Of a stretch of 64,000 nucleotides of DNA, positions 50,246-57,790 are shown in pieces. The notes under the pieces were generated by a model. That model saw nothing but the letters and a program-made list of their open reading frames with translations, ran no database searches and had not been told where the DNA came from. The DNA is taken from assembly GCA_963968595.1 (NCBI GenBank), contig CAXAHJ010000009.1:5927-69926 (forward strand), written 5' to 3'. A program made the translations under genes and the position numbers. Within the stretch, counting starts at the first letter, position 1. Every line of letters begins with the position of its first letter. Source of the DNA: GCA-2730975 sp937893275. Its GTDB lineage: Bacteria; Verrucomicrobiota; Verrucomicrobiia; Opitutales; Seribacteraceae.

Positions 50246-51787
50246 TTAACGACTGCGTCCATCATCGAGGATCTTTTGCAATTCTTCCGTCATGCGCTTG
50301 AAAATATCCGGGTTTTGTTCCGCGACGTTTTTCTTTTCCCGGGCGTCCTTGCTCAAGTCGAAGAGCGCGTAACGTGGTGCGGGCGAATTCGCGAGCTTTT
50401 GGTTGACCACGACGTTCCGTTTCTTCTTGGAATCGTGGCGTTGCAGTTTCCAATTGTCTACGCGGTAGCCGTAGTTCCCTCCGCGTCCGTTGTCCTGTTG
50501 GACGAGATGGGAACGTCCCTTTGCATCCTTCTTGCCCAGCAGGCTATCCATTACGTCCAAGCTGTCCAGGCAGGCATCCTTGGGAATCGCAACCTTGAGG
50601 TGATTGGCCAAGCTAGTCGCGAAGTCGATCGTGCAGACCATCTTGTTGGAAACCCCGGGCTCGATTGTTCCAGGCCAGTAGGTAATGAATGGAGTGCGGG
50701 TTCCGCCTTCAAGCACGCTGTATTTACCGCCGCTGTAGGGACCGGCCGGTTTGTGATCGCCCATTTTCTCGAGGGCTTCGTCCTTGTATCCATCGTCCCC
50801 GACTGGTCCGTTGTCCGAGCAGAATACCACGAGGGTGTCTTTTTCCAAATTGTGCTTTTTGAGAGTCTTGATCAATTCCCCGACGCACCAGTCGAGTTGG
50901 ACGATGACGTCCCCGCGGTAACTCATTCCCGACTTATGGCGGAAGCGCTCGTGCGGAATTCGTGGAACGTGCAGGTCGTGGGACGCGAAGAAGAGAAAGA
51001 AAGGATCATCCTTGTTCTTGGCGATCCACTCGTTTGATTTCTCAATCCATTTATCCGCCAAGTCCTCGTCCCGGAACCGGGCGGCATGCCCACCGGTGTA
51101 AAAACCTATCCGGCTGATTCCGTTGTGAATGGTCGAGTTGTGTCCATGGCTCCAGTCCATTTTCAAGGTCTTTCTGTGGGTGACCCCTGTCGGGTGGTCC
51201 GGGCTGGGTTTCTTCCTGCCTACCCAGAGGGGATCCTTGGGGTCGAGGTTGAGCACGCGGTGGTTCTCGACGTAGACTTGGGGTACTCGGTCATTGGTGG
51301 TGGGAAGTAGGAAGCTGTAATCAAAGCCGATCTCACGCGGTCCGGGTTTGAGTTCATCATTCCATTGGGGACCGACTCCTGGGCTTCCCAGTCCAAGGTG
51401 CCATTTCCCGACTACCGCAGTTTTGTACCCCGATTGCTTGAGCATGTCGGGAAGGGTATAGGTATCCTCTGGTATGATCAGGGGAGAACTGGGAGGTGCT
51501 ATTCCAGTGTTTTTGCCACGGAAGGCGTAGGTCCCGGTGAGAAAAGAGTAGCGGGTCGGGGTGCAGGTTGAAGCCGAGCAGTACCCGTTGGTGAAGCGTA
51601 GTCCTTCTTTGGCCAGGCGGTCGATATGAGGGGTCTTCAGGTTCTTTGGTTTCGCTCCGTAGCATCCGATGTCTCCATAGCCCAGGTCGTCCGCCATGAT
51701 GACGATGACATTGGGCTTGTTGGCATAGATACTGTTTCCAAGGGAAAGCAAAAGTACAAATAAGGACAATATTAGTGACTTGTTCAT
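50246..51787 (-). CDS. Secreted sulfatase (arylsulfatase A-like)
   Basis: The 513 residues start with a signal peptide (about 1-22). Metal site: VIVIMADDLGYGDIGCYG. Formylglycine motif: TCTPTRYSFLTGTYAFRG with Cys75. Further marks: GKWHLGLGSPGVGPQW, FFASHDLHVPRIPHERF, VVFCSDNGPVGDDGYKD and LEGGTRTPFITYWPG. The calcium and sulfate ligands therefore look complete. It is the likely first or second gene of a same-strand run leading to the FAD oxidoreductase, the FMN-binding membrane protein and ApbE. The 97-bp gap to the peptidase gene upstream could contain a promoter. The sulfated substrate is not known; the oxidoreductase next to it suggests that desulfation and oxidation follow each other. 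Confidence 0.95.
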   Translation of the reverse strand: MNKSLILSLFVLLLSLGNSIYANKPNVIVIMADDLGYGDIGCYGAKPKNLKTPHIDRLAKEGLRFTNGYCSASTCTPTRYSFLTGTYAFRGKNTGIAPPSSPLIIPEDTYTLPDMLKQSGYKTAVVGKWHLGLGSPGVGPQWNDELKPGPREIGFDYSFLLPTTNDRVPQVYVENHRVLNLDPKDPLWVGRKKPSPDHPTGVTHRKTLKMDWSHGHNSTIHNGISRIGFYTGGHAARFRDEDLADKWIEKSNEWIAKNKDDPFFLFFASHDLHVPRIPHERFRHKSGMSYRGDVIVQLDWCVGELIKTLKKHNLEKDTLVVFCSDNGPVGDDGYKDEALEKMGDHKPAGPYSGGKYSVLEGGTRTPFITYWPGTIEPGVSNKMVCTIDFATSLANHLKVAIPKDACLDSLDVMDSLLGKKDAKGRSHLVQQDNGRGGNYGYRVDNWKLQRHDSKKKRNVVVNQKLANSPAPRYALFDLSKDAREKKNVAEQNPDIFKRMTEELQKILDDGRSR

Positions 51788-51884
51788 GATCTCGGTGGGT
51801 TGTGGGCTGAAGATTAAGAGAGGGTTTCTCTCAATGGGAAATGTGCTGAGTTTGCTATGGATGAAAGTGCAAGCGTGTCGTTGG

Positions 51885-53171
51885 CTACCGATTCATGATG
51901 GCTTCGATTTCATCTGTCTCTATGGGTGTCTTGTCCATTAGATTTACGGGACCATCGGCGGTGACCACGATGTCATCCTCTAGGCGTACTCCGAAACCTT
52001 CTTCGGGAATGTAAATTCCTGGCTCTACGGTAAGCACGCATCCAGCTTTGAACGGTTTACTCGAGTCGCCTACGTCGTGAACGTCCAGACCGAGTGGGTG
52101 CCCCAGTCCGTGCATGAAATATTTTTTTACAGCGGGTTGCCCCGCCGTTTGCTTCTTCACTTGAGCAGGCTTCAGCAAGCCGAGTTTGAGGAGTTCTTCG
52201 GTCATCATGTCCTCCGACTCTTTTTGCCAGTCGCTATGGAGTTTTCCAACCGTCGCACCCGCGGTGCTCGCACGGAGTACGCGAAGGACGGCATTGTACA
52301 CTTGCTTTTGCCTGCGGGTGAATTGGCCGCTGACTGGAATGGTTCGAGTTAGGTCTGCGTTGTAGTTGGCGTAGCATGCCCCCACGTCGAGTAAGAGCAG
52401 TTGTCCTTTTTTGCAGGTCTGGTCGTTTTGCAGATAATGCAAAACGCAATTGTTTTTGCCTGAGGCGACGATTGGAGAGTAGGCGAATTTTGCTCTTCGA
52501 CGAAGGAACTCTCGGGCCCACTCGGCTTCCACCTCGTATTCCGTTACTCCGGGTTTCAGGAATTTCAATACGCGTCGAAAGCCTTTCTCGGTGATCGATA
52601 CGGCTTCCTTGAGCAAGTCGATCTCCACTGGGTGCTTCACTATGCGCAGGTCGTGCAGCAGTGGTGCCAGTCTTCGAAAGTTTTGCAGGGGGTAATCGCG
52701 TTTGCATTGGGAGATGAAGCGATCGTCACGGGTTTCGACCTCGACGGCAGCTCGCTTGTGCTCGTTGCAGTTCAAGTAAGCGCTTGTCGCCTCGCACATG
52801 AGGATGCGGAACAATCCGGGAAACTCTGAAATCCATTTTACGTTTCGGATTCCCGAAATCTTGCGGGCATCTTCCTTGGAATGCTTGTATCCTTCCCAAA
52901 TCTGCAAATGTTCGTTCGGCTCCCTTACGAATAAAATCTCTCGTAATTCCGGGTCTGACGCATCGGGAAATAGCAAGAGAATGCTTTCTTCTTGTTCTAT
53001 CCCCGAGAGGTAAAACAAATCCGAATTCGGGTGCATGACCAGACTGCCGTCGGCATTGGTTGGTAAGACGTCGTTGGCGTTAACGACGGCTAAGGATTTT
53101 GCAACGAGCAACTCTGAGAGTTGTTTTCGGTTCTCTTTGAACAGCTGTGACTTTATTGGTAAGTGGCGCAT
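51885..53171 (-). CDS. pepP: Xaa-Pro aminopeptidase, M24B family
   Basis: This 428-residue cytosolic metallopeptidase has the standard two-domain layout. An N-terminal domain (about 1-165, with HPNSDLFYLSGIEQEES) is followed by a pita-bread domain holding the metal ligands: Asp pair in LLLLDVGACYANYNADLTRT, His in MHGLGHPLGLDVHDVGDS, Glu in VLTVEPGIYIPEEGFGVR and a final Glu in RLEDDIVVTADGP. These are the five ligands of the dinuclear Mn/Zn site. It removes N-terminal residues before proline. It is a housekeeping enzyme; the 16-bp gap to the NHL gene upstream suggests one transcript, without an evident functional reason. Confidence 0.94.
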   Translation of the reverse strand: MRHLPIKSQLFKENRKQLSELLVAKSLAVVNANDVLPTNADGSLVMHPNSDLFYLSGIEQEESILLLFPDASDPELREILFVREPNEHLQIWEGYKHSKEDARKISGIRNVKWISEFPGLFRILMCEATSAYLNCNEHKRAAVEVETRDDRFISQCKRDYPLQNFRRLAPLLHDLRIVKHPVEIDLLKEAVSITEKGFRRVLKFLKPGVTEYEVEAEWAREFLRRRAKFAYSPIVASGKNNCVLHYLQNDQTCKKGQLLLLDVGACYANYNADLTRTIPVSGQFTRRQKQVYNAVLRVLRASTAGATVGKLHSDWQKESEDMMTEELLKLGLLKPAQVKKQTAGQPAVKKYFMHGLGHPLGLDVHDVGDSSKPFKAGCVLTVEPGIYIPEEGFGVRLEDDIVVTADGPVNLMDKTPIETDEIEAIMNR

Positions 53172-53187
53172 TCGGTTATGTTTAGCG

Positions 53188-54270
53188 TTATGAGAGTTTT
53201 TTCAGTTTGGTAACTCGACCTGTGCTAACCCACTCCGCGACGAAAATGTCGCCGTTGGCTCCGAAGCAGGCGTCGTGAGGGTGGACGAACTTTCCGTCGA
53301 CCCAAGTCTTTGAATTACCGCGGGATACTTTTTTCTTCTTCACCACGCCCTCGACGTCGTCGCCGAGTCGGGCGACTACTTCGTTCTTTTCGTTAAGCAA
53401 GGTGACGCGGGCATGCAGTTCCGGAACCAGCATTAGGTTTTTCCACGTGTCAATGTTTGCAGGTAGGCCGTAACCCTTTAATGTTTCCAAGTGTTTCCCG
53501 TCCATGGTGAGAAATTGAACGGTGTGGTGGGCTCGGTCGCAAATGACCACTTTTTCGTCGAGGCCGGGGCGCCTGTCGATCCATATGCCGTGCGGGGTGG
53601 CAAACTTGCCCTCGCCCTTCCCGGGGCCACCAAACTTGGAGACCCAGTTGCCTTCTTTGTCGTAGCGGTGTATCCAGAAGGATCCGTAGCCGTCCACAAG
53701 AAGAAACCCACCGTCGTCGAGGAAGGCGAAGTTGGTCGGCAGGAAGGCGTCGCGTCCCCAACGCTTCACGCGAACAGTGTCTTCGTCCTTGCGGTAGACT
53801 CCACTGTCCATGGGGGCGTACTTTTCCCAAACGGTTTCTCCCTTGAGTGTGAGCTTGGCAAAGGCCTTTACGTTCTGGTAGGCGCAAACGTAGAGAAATT
53901 CCTCTTTGCCTTCTTGGCGTACTTCAAGACCATGCCCGCCACCTTGGAACTGGTTGCCGAATGCCCGGATGAACTTGCCCTCCGGATCGAATACGAAAAT
54001 AGAGGGATGATCTTTCAGGTTGGCTCGACCTTCATGGATTACATAAAGGTTGCCTGACTTGTCCACGGCGACGTTGTGTGTCGTTTGCCAAGTGTACTTT
54101 TTGGGAAGTTTTGCCCAGTTGTGATGAACCTCGAAGCGGTGCTCTCCCTCCCCGATAACCAGTTGCTTGGATTGACTTTTCTTTGCTGCCAGCACGGTTG
54201 GAGCTGCGATAGAGGCTGTTGCTGCGGTCGAAAGAAAGTGGCGACGAGAGAGAGTTTGACTATTTTTCAT
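53188..54270 (-). CDS. Tat-exported NHL/six-bladed propeller protein
   Basis: This 360-residue protein starts with a twin-arginine signal (SQTLSRRHFLSTAATASIAAPTV, shown in part; Arg pair at 9-10). The mature part contains NHL-type repeats: HNVAVDKSGNLYVIHEGRAN, SIFVFDPEGKFIRAFG, SFWIHRYDKEGNWVSKFG, GKFATPHGIWIDRRPG and FVHPHDACFGANGDIFVAEW. This fits a six-bladed propeller such as peptidylglycine-lyase-like or structural propellers; the zinc and catalytic residues of the lyase cannot be confirmed. The Tat signal suggests folding with a cofactor before export. It is the first gene of the run reaching to ApbE and is divergent from the sigma factor. Confidence 0.9.
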   Translation of the reverse strand: MKNSQTLSRRHFLSTAATASIAAPTVLAAKKSQSKQLVIGEGEHRFEVHHNWAKLPKKYTWQTTHNVAVDKSGNLYVIHEGRANLKDHPSIFVFDPEGKFIRAFGNQFQGGGHGLEVRQEGKEEFLYVCAYQNVKAFAKLTLKGETVWEKYAPMDSGVYRKDEDTVRVKRWGRDAFLPTNFAFLDDGGFLLVDGYGSFWIHRYDKEGNWVSKFGGPGKGEGKFATPHGIWIDRRPGLDEKVVICDRAHHTVQFLTMDGKHLETLKGYGLPANIDTWKNLMLVPELHARVTLLNEKNEVVARLGDDVEGVVKKKKVSRGNSKTWVDGKFVHPHDACFGANGDIFVAEWVSTGRVTKLKKLS

Positions 54271-54478
54271 GAGGAGGGAGTTGTGGGTTAAAGAGGTTTT
54301 GAGTTACGTTAAATATGTAACGCTAGCAAGCAAGTCTACATGTTCATCTTAAAAACTTTTCAAAAGAGAATTTTACCGTCTATTTTTAAAATGCCGTTAC
54401 GATGTCTTTACTCTTTCACTCATGAAGTTTGCCTTCTCCGAAACTTTCTTATCTTTCTCGTCGTTCTATACCAGATGA

Positions 54479-55123
54479 ATGACAATGTCTTTAATCAGTT
54501 CGAGTGCGGTCACCTTGCTCGGCTTCTTTGGTTCCATTCCTAAGAAAGTGGAACGAGAGACATCGATTGATTCCCAAGTATCCGTGGATGAGTCGGCGGA
54601 TCTCATGAATCGAGTACGCTCGGGCGATGAAACTGCACTCACGAAACTTATTGATCGATGGAAAACTCCTTTGTTTCGCTTTTTTCATCGTTCCTTGAGG
54701 AGTCATGCCGATTCCGAAGAATTGACACAGCAGGTTTTTATAAAGCTTCATGGTTCCGCTCATCGCTATAAGCCTACGGCCAAGTTCTCCACTTATCTTT
54801 TCACTATAGCCCGAAATCTATTACTGGACGAAATAAAGCGACGGAATCGCCGACCCGTCGATACCGTAGATCCTGCCGAATTGAACATGGCGACTCCTGG
54901 TCGAGATCCACGAGACGAAATCGAGGAGGCTTTGGAGATTTGCCTCGATCGCTTGCCGGAAACTCATCGCACCGCTTTGTTGCTTAGAGTCCAGAGAGAA
55001 TTATCCTACAAAGAGATTTCCAACATAATGAAGGCGACCGAATCCGTAGTGAAAACTTGGATACACCGAGCACGCCAACAAGCCCGCAAGTCACTGGACG
55101 ACCTCCGCGCCACGTCATCATGA
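54479..55123 (+). CDS. ECF-type RNA polymerase sigma factor
   Basis: The frame gives up to 214 residues; the first about 40 (MTMSLISSSAVTLLGFFGSI...) are unusual for the family and the true start may be further in, for example a GTG or the ATG at 54605 (MNRVRSGDETALTKL). Sigma region 2 is clear: LIDRWKTPLFRFFHRSL, ADSEELTQQVFIKLH, and AKFSTYLFTIARNLLLDEI with the region 2.3/2.4 helix. Region 4 follows: LDRLPETHRTALLLRVQREL, then SYKEISNIMKATESVVKTWI as the helix-turn-helix. The next gene overlaps by ATGA (55120-55123) and is a probable membrane anti-sigma protein. The targets are unknown; the divergent NHL gene start is 208 bp away. Confidence 0.9.
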   Translation: MTMSLISSSAVTLLGFFGSIPKKVERETSIDSQVSVDESADLMNRVRSGDETALTKLIDRWKTPLFRFFHRSLRSHADSEELTQQVFIKLHGSAHRYKPTAKFSTYLFTIARNLLLDEIKRRNRRPVDTVDPAELNMATPGRDPRDEIEEALEICLDRLPETHRTALLLRVQRELSYKEISNIMKATESVVKTWIHRARQQARKSLDDLRATSS

Positions 55124-55521
55124 AAAACAAATTCGAAAACGCCGAACGTATCGACCGATACCTGATTAACGAGGAGGGGACCCCCTCGGAGGCTTTGACT
55201 GAGCGTACACTCGAACGCATCCGCCAGCGTCGGCAAACGACTTTATTGCCGTCTCCCTTCCGTTTCATTCTCCCTCTTGCGGCTTGTCTTGCCGCAGCCT
55301 TTTTCTTGCCGGACTTTTTCAATGGAAACGAAACTGCAAAGACATCGGGGACTGACGGCAAAGGGACCTCGGGAGTGGTTTTACCTTCCGTTCCTTCCTC
55401 GGATGAACCGTATTTCGATGACATTCTTCTGCTTGCCGAACCGTTTGAGCGAGAAATCCCTTTGCTTGACGAGCAAACAATAGACCTCTTCGCCATGTTG
55501 ACCGAAAACCTTGAAGACTGA
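55120..55521 (+). CDS. Probable anti-sigma factor, single-span membrane protein
   Basis: This 133-residue protein overlaps the sigma gene by 4 bp. The N-terminal about 45 residues are soluble and charged (ENAERIDRYLINEEGTPSEA, LTERTLERIRQRR), as in short cytosolic sigma-binding domains. One membrane segment follows (FRFILPLAACLAAAFFLPDFF). The outer part is short, with acidic and Ser/Gly-rich linker and a helical end (LDEQTIDLFAMLTENL). There is no zinc-binding HxxxCxxC motif, so it is not a ZAS-type anti-sigma. The assignment rests on position and topology, not on a recognised domain. Its stop overlaps the next start (TGATG at 55519-55523). Confidence 0.68.
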   Translation: MKNKFENAERIDRYLINEEGTPSEALTERTLERIRQRRQTTLLPSPFRFILPLAACLAAAFFLPDFFNGNETAKTSGTDGKGTSGVVLPSVPSSDEPYFDDILLLAEPFEREIPLLDEQTIDLFAMLTENLED

Positions 55522-56108
55522 TGAAGACCTTCACCCGCTTACTTTCGACTGCTATCCTTTCGCAACCTTTTGTATTTCTGCCTCAACTTACAGCCGAGAA
55601 ATCAGATCCCTCCCATCCACCTCCTGAAATTCTTCCTGTAGTCGACGGTGGCAAGGCGGGGAATCATCGAGGACAGCATCCCCGATTGCCTTTGCTCGAG
55701 GGCGAGGGCGAACAAATCGAGATGCTCCGGCGCTTGCTTGACACTCCCCCCGAAAAGCTACGCTTGATGCGTGAAACTATTCAGCGACTGGAAAAAATGT
55801 CGCCCAAGGACCGCGAAGACATGCACCGTCGCCTTAAACGATTTCGCGAACTTCCCAAGCAGAAGCGAAGCGAGGTGTTCCGCAAATTTCATCACAAGCA
55901 GATTTCTCTTCGTAGTTACTGGGACAGCTTGCCTGCTAAAACGCGGGAACAGGAACAGCTCGAGTTTCAGCGACTTCTCCCTCGCGAACGCAAAGCATTT
56001 ATGGATCGAGTTTTGGGCAGGTCCGAGCGTGGCGGAAAGCCTCCCGTACCGCCCCTTGGCCCACCTAGGAATGCTCCCCGCCACCGACCGCCATCACCGC
56101 CTCGCTGA
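55521..56108 (+). CDS. Exported DUF3106-like protein, third gene of the sigma operon
   Basis: The 195 residues start with a signal-like segment (RLLSTAILSQPFVFLPQLTA). The centre is a charged, helical block of DUF3106 type: PPEKLRLMRETIQRLEKMSP, KDREDMHRRLKRFRELPK, SEVFRKFHHKQI and LLPRERKAFMDRVLG. The last about 25 residues are Pro/Arg-rich (GGKPPVPPLGPPRNAPRHR). DUF3106 and related short helical proteins (CpxP/Spy-like) often sit beside ECF sigma/anti-sigma pairs and may sense the envelope state. It overlaps the previous gene by one base. A similar helical motif (MSDKERDEARERIKESW) occurs in the histidine-rich protein directly downstream on the other strand, which may link the two. Confidence 0.75.
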   Translation: MKTFTRLLSTAILSQPFVFLPQLTAEKSDPSHPPPEILPVVDGGKAGNHRGQHPRLPLLEGEGEQIEMLRRLLDTPPEKLRLMRETIQRLEKMSPKDREDMHRRLKRFRELPKQKRSEVFRKFHHKQISLRSYWDSLPAKTREQEQLEFQRLLPRERKAFMDRVLGRSERGGKPPVPPLGPPRNAPRHRPPSPPR

Positions 56109-56396
56109 AGAGGGTTGAGAGGGAAGGATATGCAAATAGCTATTCGACCTTTTCAGGTCGACTCACTCTTTCAACTTCGAGGAGCTTTGCTTTGTCTTCA
56201 CCTTTTCTTCCAAGCCTTATGACGCGTTTAAGGAAAGTCCGAATTGGAGTTGGTTTATAGGCTTGGGACCACCTATGCGATATCGGATTTGTTGAGTGAC
56301 GTGCCCTTGTCGTTTTCTCAGAAATGGGTCTGTTGCTATAAAACCTTCAGGAGTTCTAAGATCCTCTTCGGATAAGCAGATTGTTCCGGAGCAAAA
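56109..56396. other. Intergenic region between convergent units
   Basis: The 288 bp contain the end of the sigma operon and no open frame worth reporting. No stem-loop with T-run is visible directly after 56108 on the plus strand; the bidirectional hairpin at 56397-56424 may serve both transcripts. Confidence 0.5.
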
Positions 56397-56424
56397 AGAA
56401 AGCCCGCCGGAAGGCGGGCTTTCT
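56397..56424 (-). terminator. Rho-independent terminator, possibly bidirectional
   Basis: AGAAAGCCCGCC and GGCGGGCTTTCT form a 12-bp perfect stem around GGAA. On the minus strand the stem is followed by a T-rich run (TTCTTTTTGC), as required for termination of the histidine-rich gene that ends at 56455. On the plus strand the stem is also followed by TTCT, so the sigma operon may use it too. Confidence 0.88.
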
Positions 56425-56454
56425 TGCTGAATGATAAATTACTTTCGAAGGCTA

Positions 56455-57687
56455 TCAACGTTTTGAGCCGTGCTTGCCACACCTTTTGCCATTCGGTCTC
56501 GCATGTTGCGGAGGACCGCCTCTGCCACGATGCTGACCGCCGGGTCTAGCGTGCGATGGTTTGCCTTGCTGTCCACTGGGCCTTGCGTGCCGTGGAGGAC
56601 CGCCTGGTCCGCGACGATGCTGACCACCGGGTCTAGCGTGCGGAGGTTTGCCGTGCTGTCCACCAGGTCTTGCGTGTCGGGGAGGACCGCCGTGACTCCC
56701 ACGATGCTGGACTCCGTGTCTAGCTTGTGGCCGTTTGCCGTGGTCGCAACCGGGTTTCCCGCGTGGGAGTCCGCCGGGTTTTCCGTGCGCTGAGCTTGGA
56801 CGATGTTGAGGAGGTTTACCTGCGTGAGATGGACCACGGTGCTGGTCTTCGTGTCTAGCTTGAGGCCGTTTGCCATGGGCTCCACCGGGTTTCCCGTGTG
56901 GGGGGCCACCAGGTCCGCCGCGATGTGGGGGCCCGCCGGGTTTCCCGTGCGCTGAGCTTGGACGATGTTGAGGAGGTTTGCCTGCGTGAGATGGACCTCG
57001 ATGCTGGTCTCCGTGTCTAGCTTGTGGCCGTTTGCCATGGTCACAACTGGGTTTTCCGCGATGCTCACGGTGGTCGCCGTCGGACTTGTGATGAGAGAAA
57101 CGTTCTCGTAGATGTTCCTTCCAAGCTTCTCCTGCTCTCCGCATACGATCACGTACAGCGTCTTTTTCCTTGTCGCTCATGCCGTTCCACTTGTCTCTCA
57201 TCTTGGAAAAGATCGAGGAATGTCCATGGGAGGATTGACCATGGTGAGCTTCGGTTTTGCCGTGTGATTTTCCATGGTCGGATTTGCCATGAGATTTTCC
57301 ATGGTCGCCGGATTTTCCGTGTGAAGATCCAGCGTGTTGAGCGTCGCGTTTTCCGTGGTCGCCTCGATGATCACGGTCACCATGATCACGATCGCCATCT
57401 CGGCTATGTCGTTCCTTGGCTTCTCGCATGCGTTTCGCCCAAGATTCTTTGATGCGTTCGCGAGCTTCGTCGCGTTCCTTGTCACTCATCTTGTTCCAGC
57501 GATCTCTCATCGAGGAAGAAGAGCTTTTTTCATGGGAAGAACCGCCGGAGTGAGCCTCAGTCTTGCCATGTTTGTCATGCGAAGGACCTCGGTGCTCTTC
57601 TGCAAGCGCGCAATTGGCGAAGAATGCAAGGATGCTGACTGCGAGGCATGAACCCCCGATTTGTTTCAACAGATTATCTATTTTCAT
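56455..57687 (-). CDS. Exported His/Gly/Pro-rich tandem-repeat protein
   Basis: The 410 residues open with a signal peptide (about 1-29, ending ANCALAEEH). Two short helical motifs of DUF3106 type come first: MRDRWNKMSDKERDEARER at about 60 and MRDKWNGMSDKEKDAVRD at about 165. They are separated by His/Gly/Lys repeats (GKSHGKSDHGKSHGKTEAHH). From about residue 205 to the end the sequence is nearly all repeats: two near-identical copies of a unit with HGKRPQARHGDQHRGPSHAG and KPPQHRPSSAHGKPGG, then three copies of a unit like GGPPRHARPGGQHGKPPHAR. The DNA repeats too, with a period of about 162 bp. It is expected to be disordered and to bind metal (zinc, copper or nickel) or polyanions. The overlapping frame 56439-57152 is a repeat artefact. 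Confidence 0.85.
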   Translation of the reverse strand: MKIDNLLKQIGGSCLAVSILAFFANCALAEEHRGPSHDKHGKTEAHSGGSSHEKSSSSSMRDRWNKMSDKERDEARERIKESWAKRMREAKERHSRDGDRDHGDRDHRGDHGKRDAQHAGSSHGKSGDHGKSHGKSDHGKSHGKTEAHHGQSSHGHSSIFSKMRDKWNGMSDKEKDAVRDRMRRAGEAWKEHLRERFSHHKSDGDHREHRGKPSCDHGKRPQARHGDQHRGPSHAGKPPQHRPSSAHGKPGGPPHRGGPGGPPHGKPGGAHGKRPQARHEDQHRGPSHAGKPPQHRPSSAHGKPGGLPRGKPGCDHGKRPQARHGVQHRGSHGGPPRHARPGGQHGKPPHARPGGQHRRGPGGPPRHARPSGQQGKPSHARPGGQHRGRGGPPQHARPNGKRCGKHGSKR

Positions 57688-57790
57688 ATGGTTTTCGTAT
57701 TATGGCTTAGAAGCCTGTAGGTTTCTTTTTCTACTTCAACGATGTTTGGAGGTGAAAGTTTCATCTTTTTCGGGTGGCATGGCAAACTTT

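Noticed and set aside
54307..54322. CGTTA...TAACG inverted repeat upstream of the sigma factor
   Set aside because: Only five base pairs with a 6-base spacer in an AT-rich region; expected by chance.
56439..57152. Open frame of 237 codons overlapping the His-rich gene
   Set aside because: Its apparent repeats come only from the DNA repeats of the gene in the other frame; there is no signal peptide or domain.
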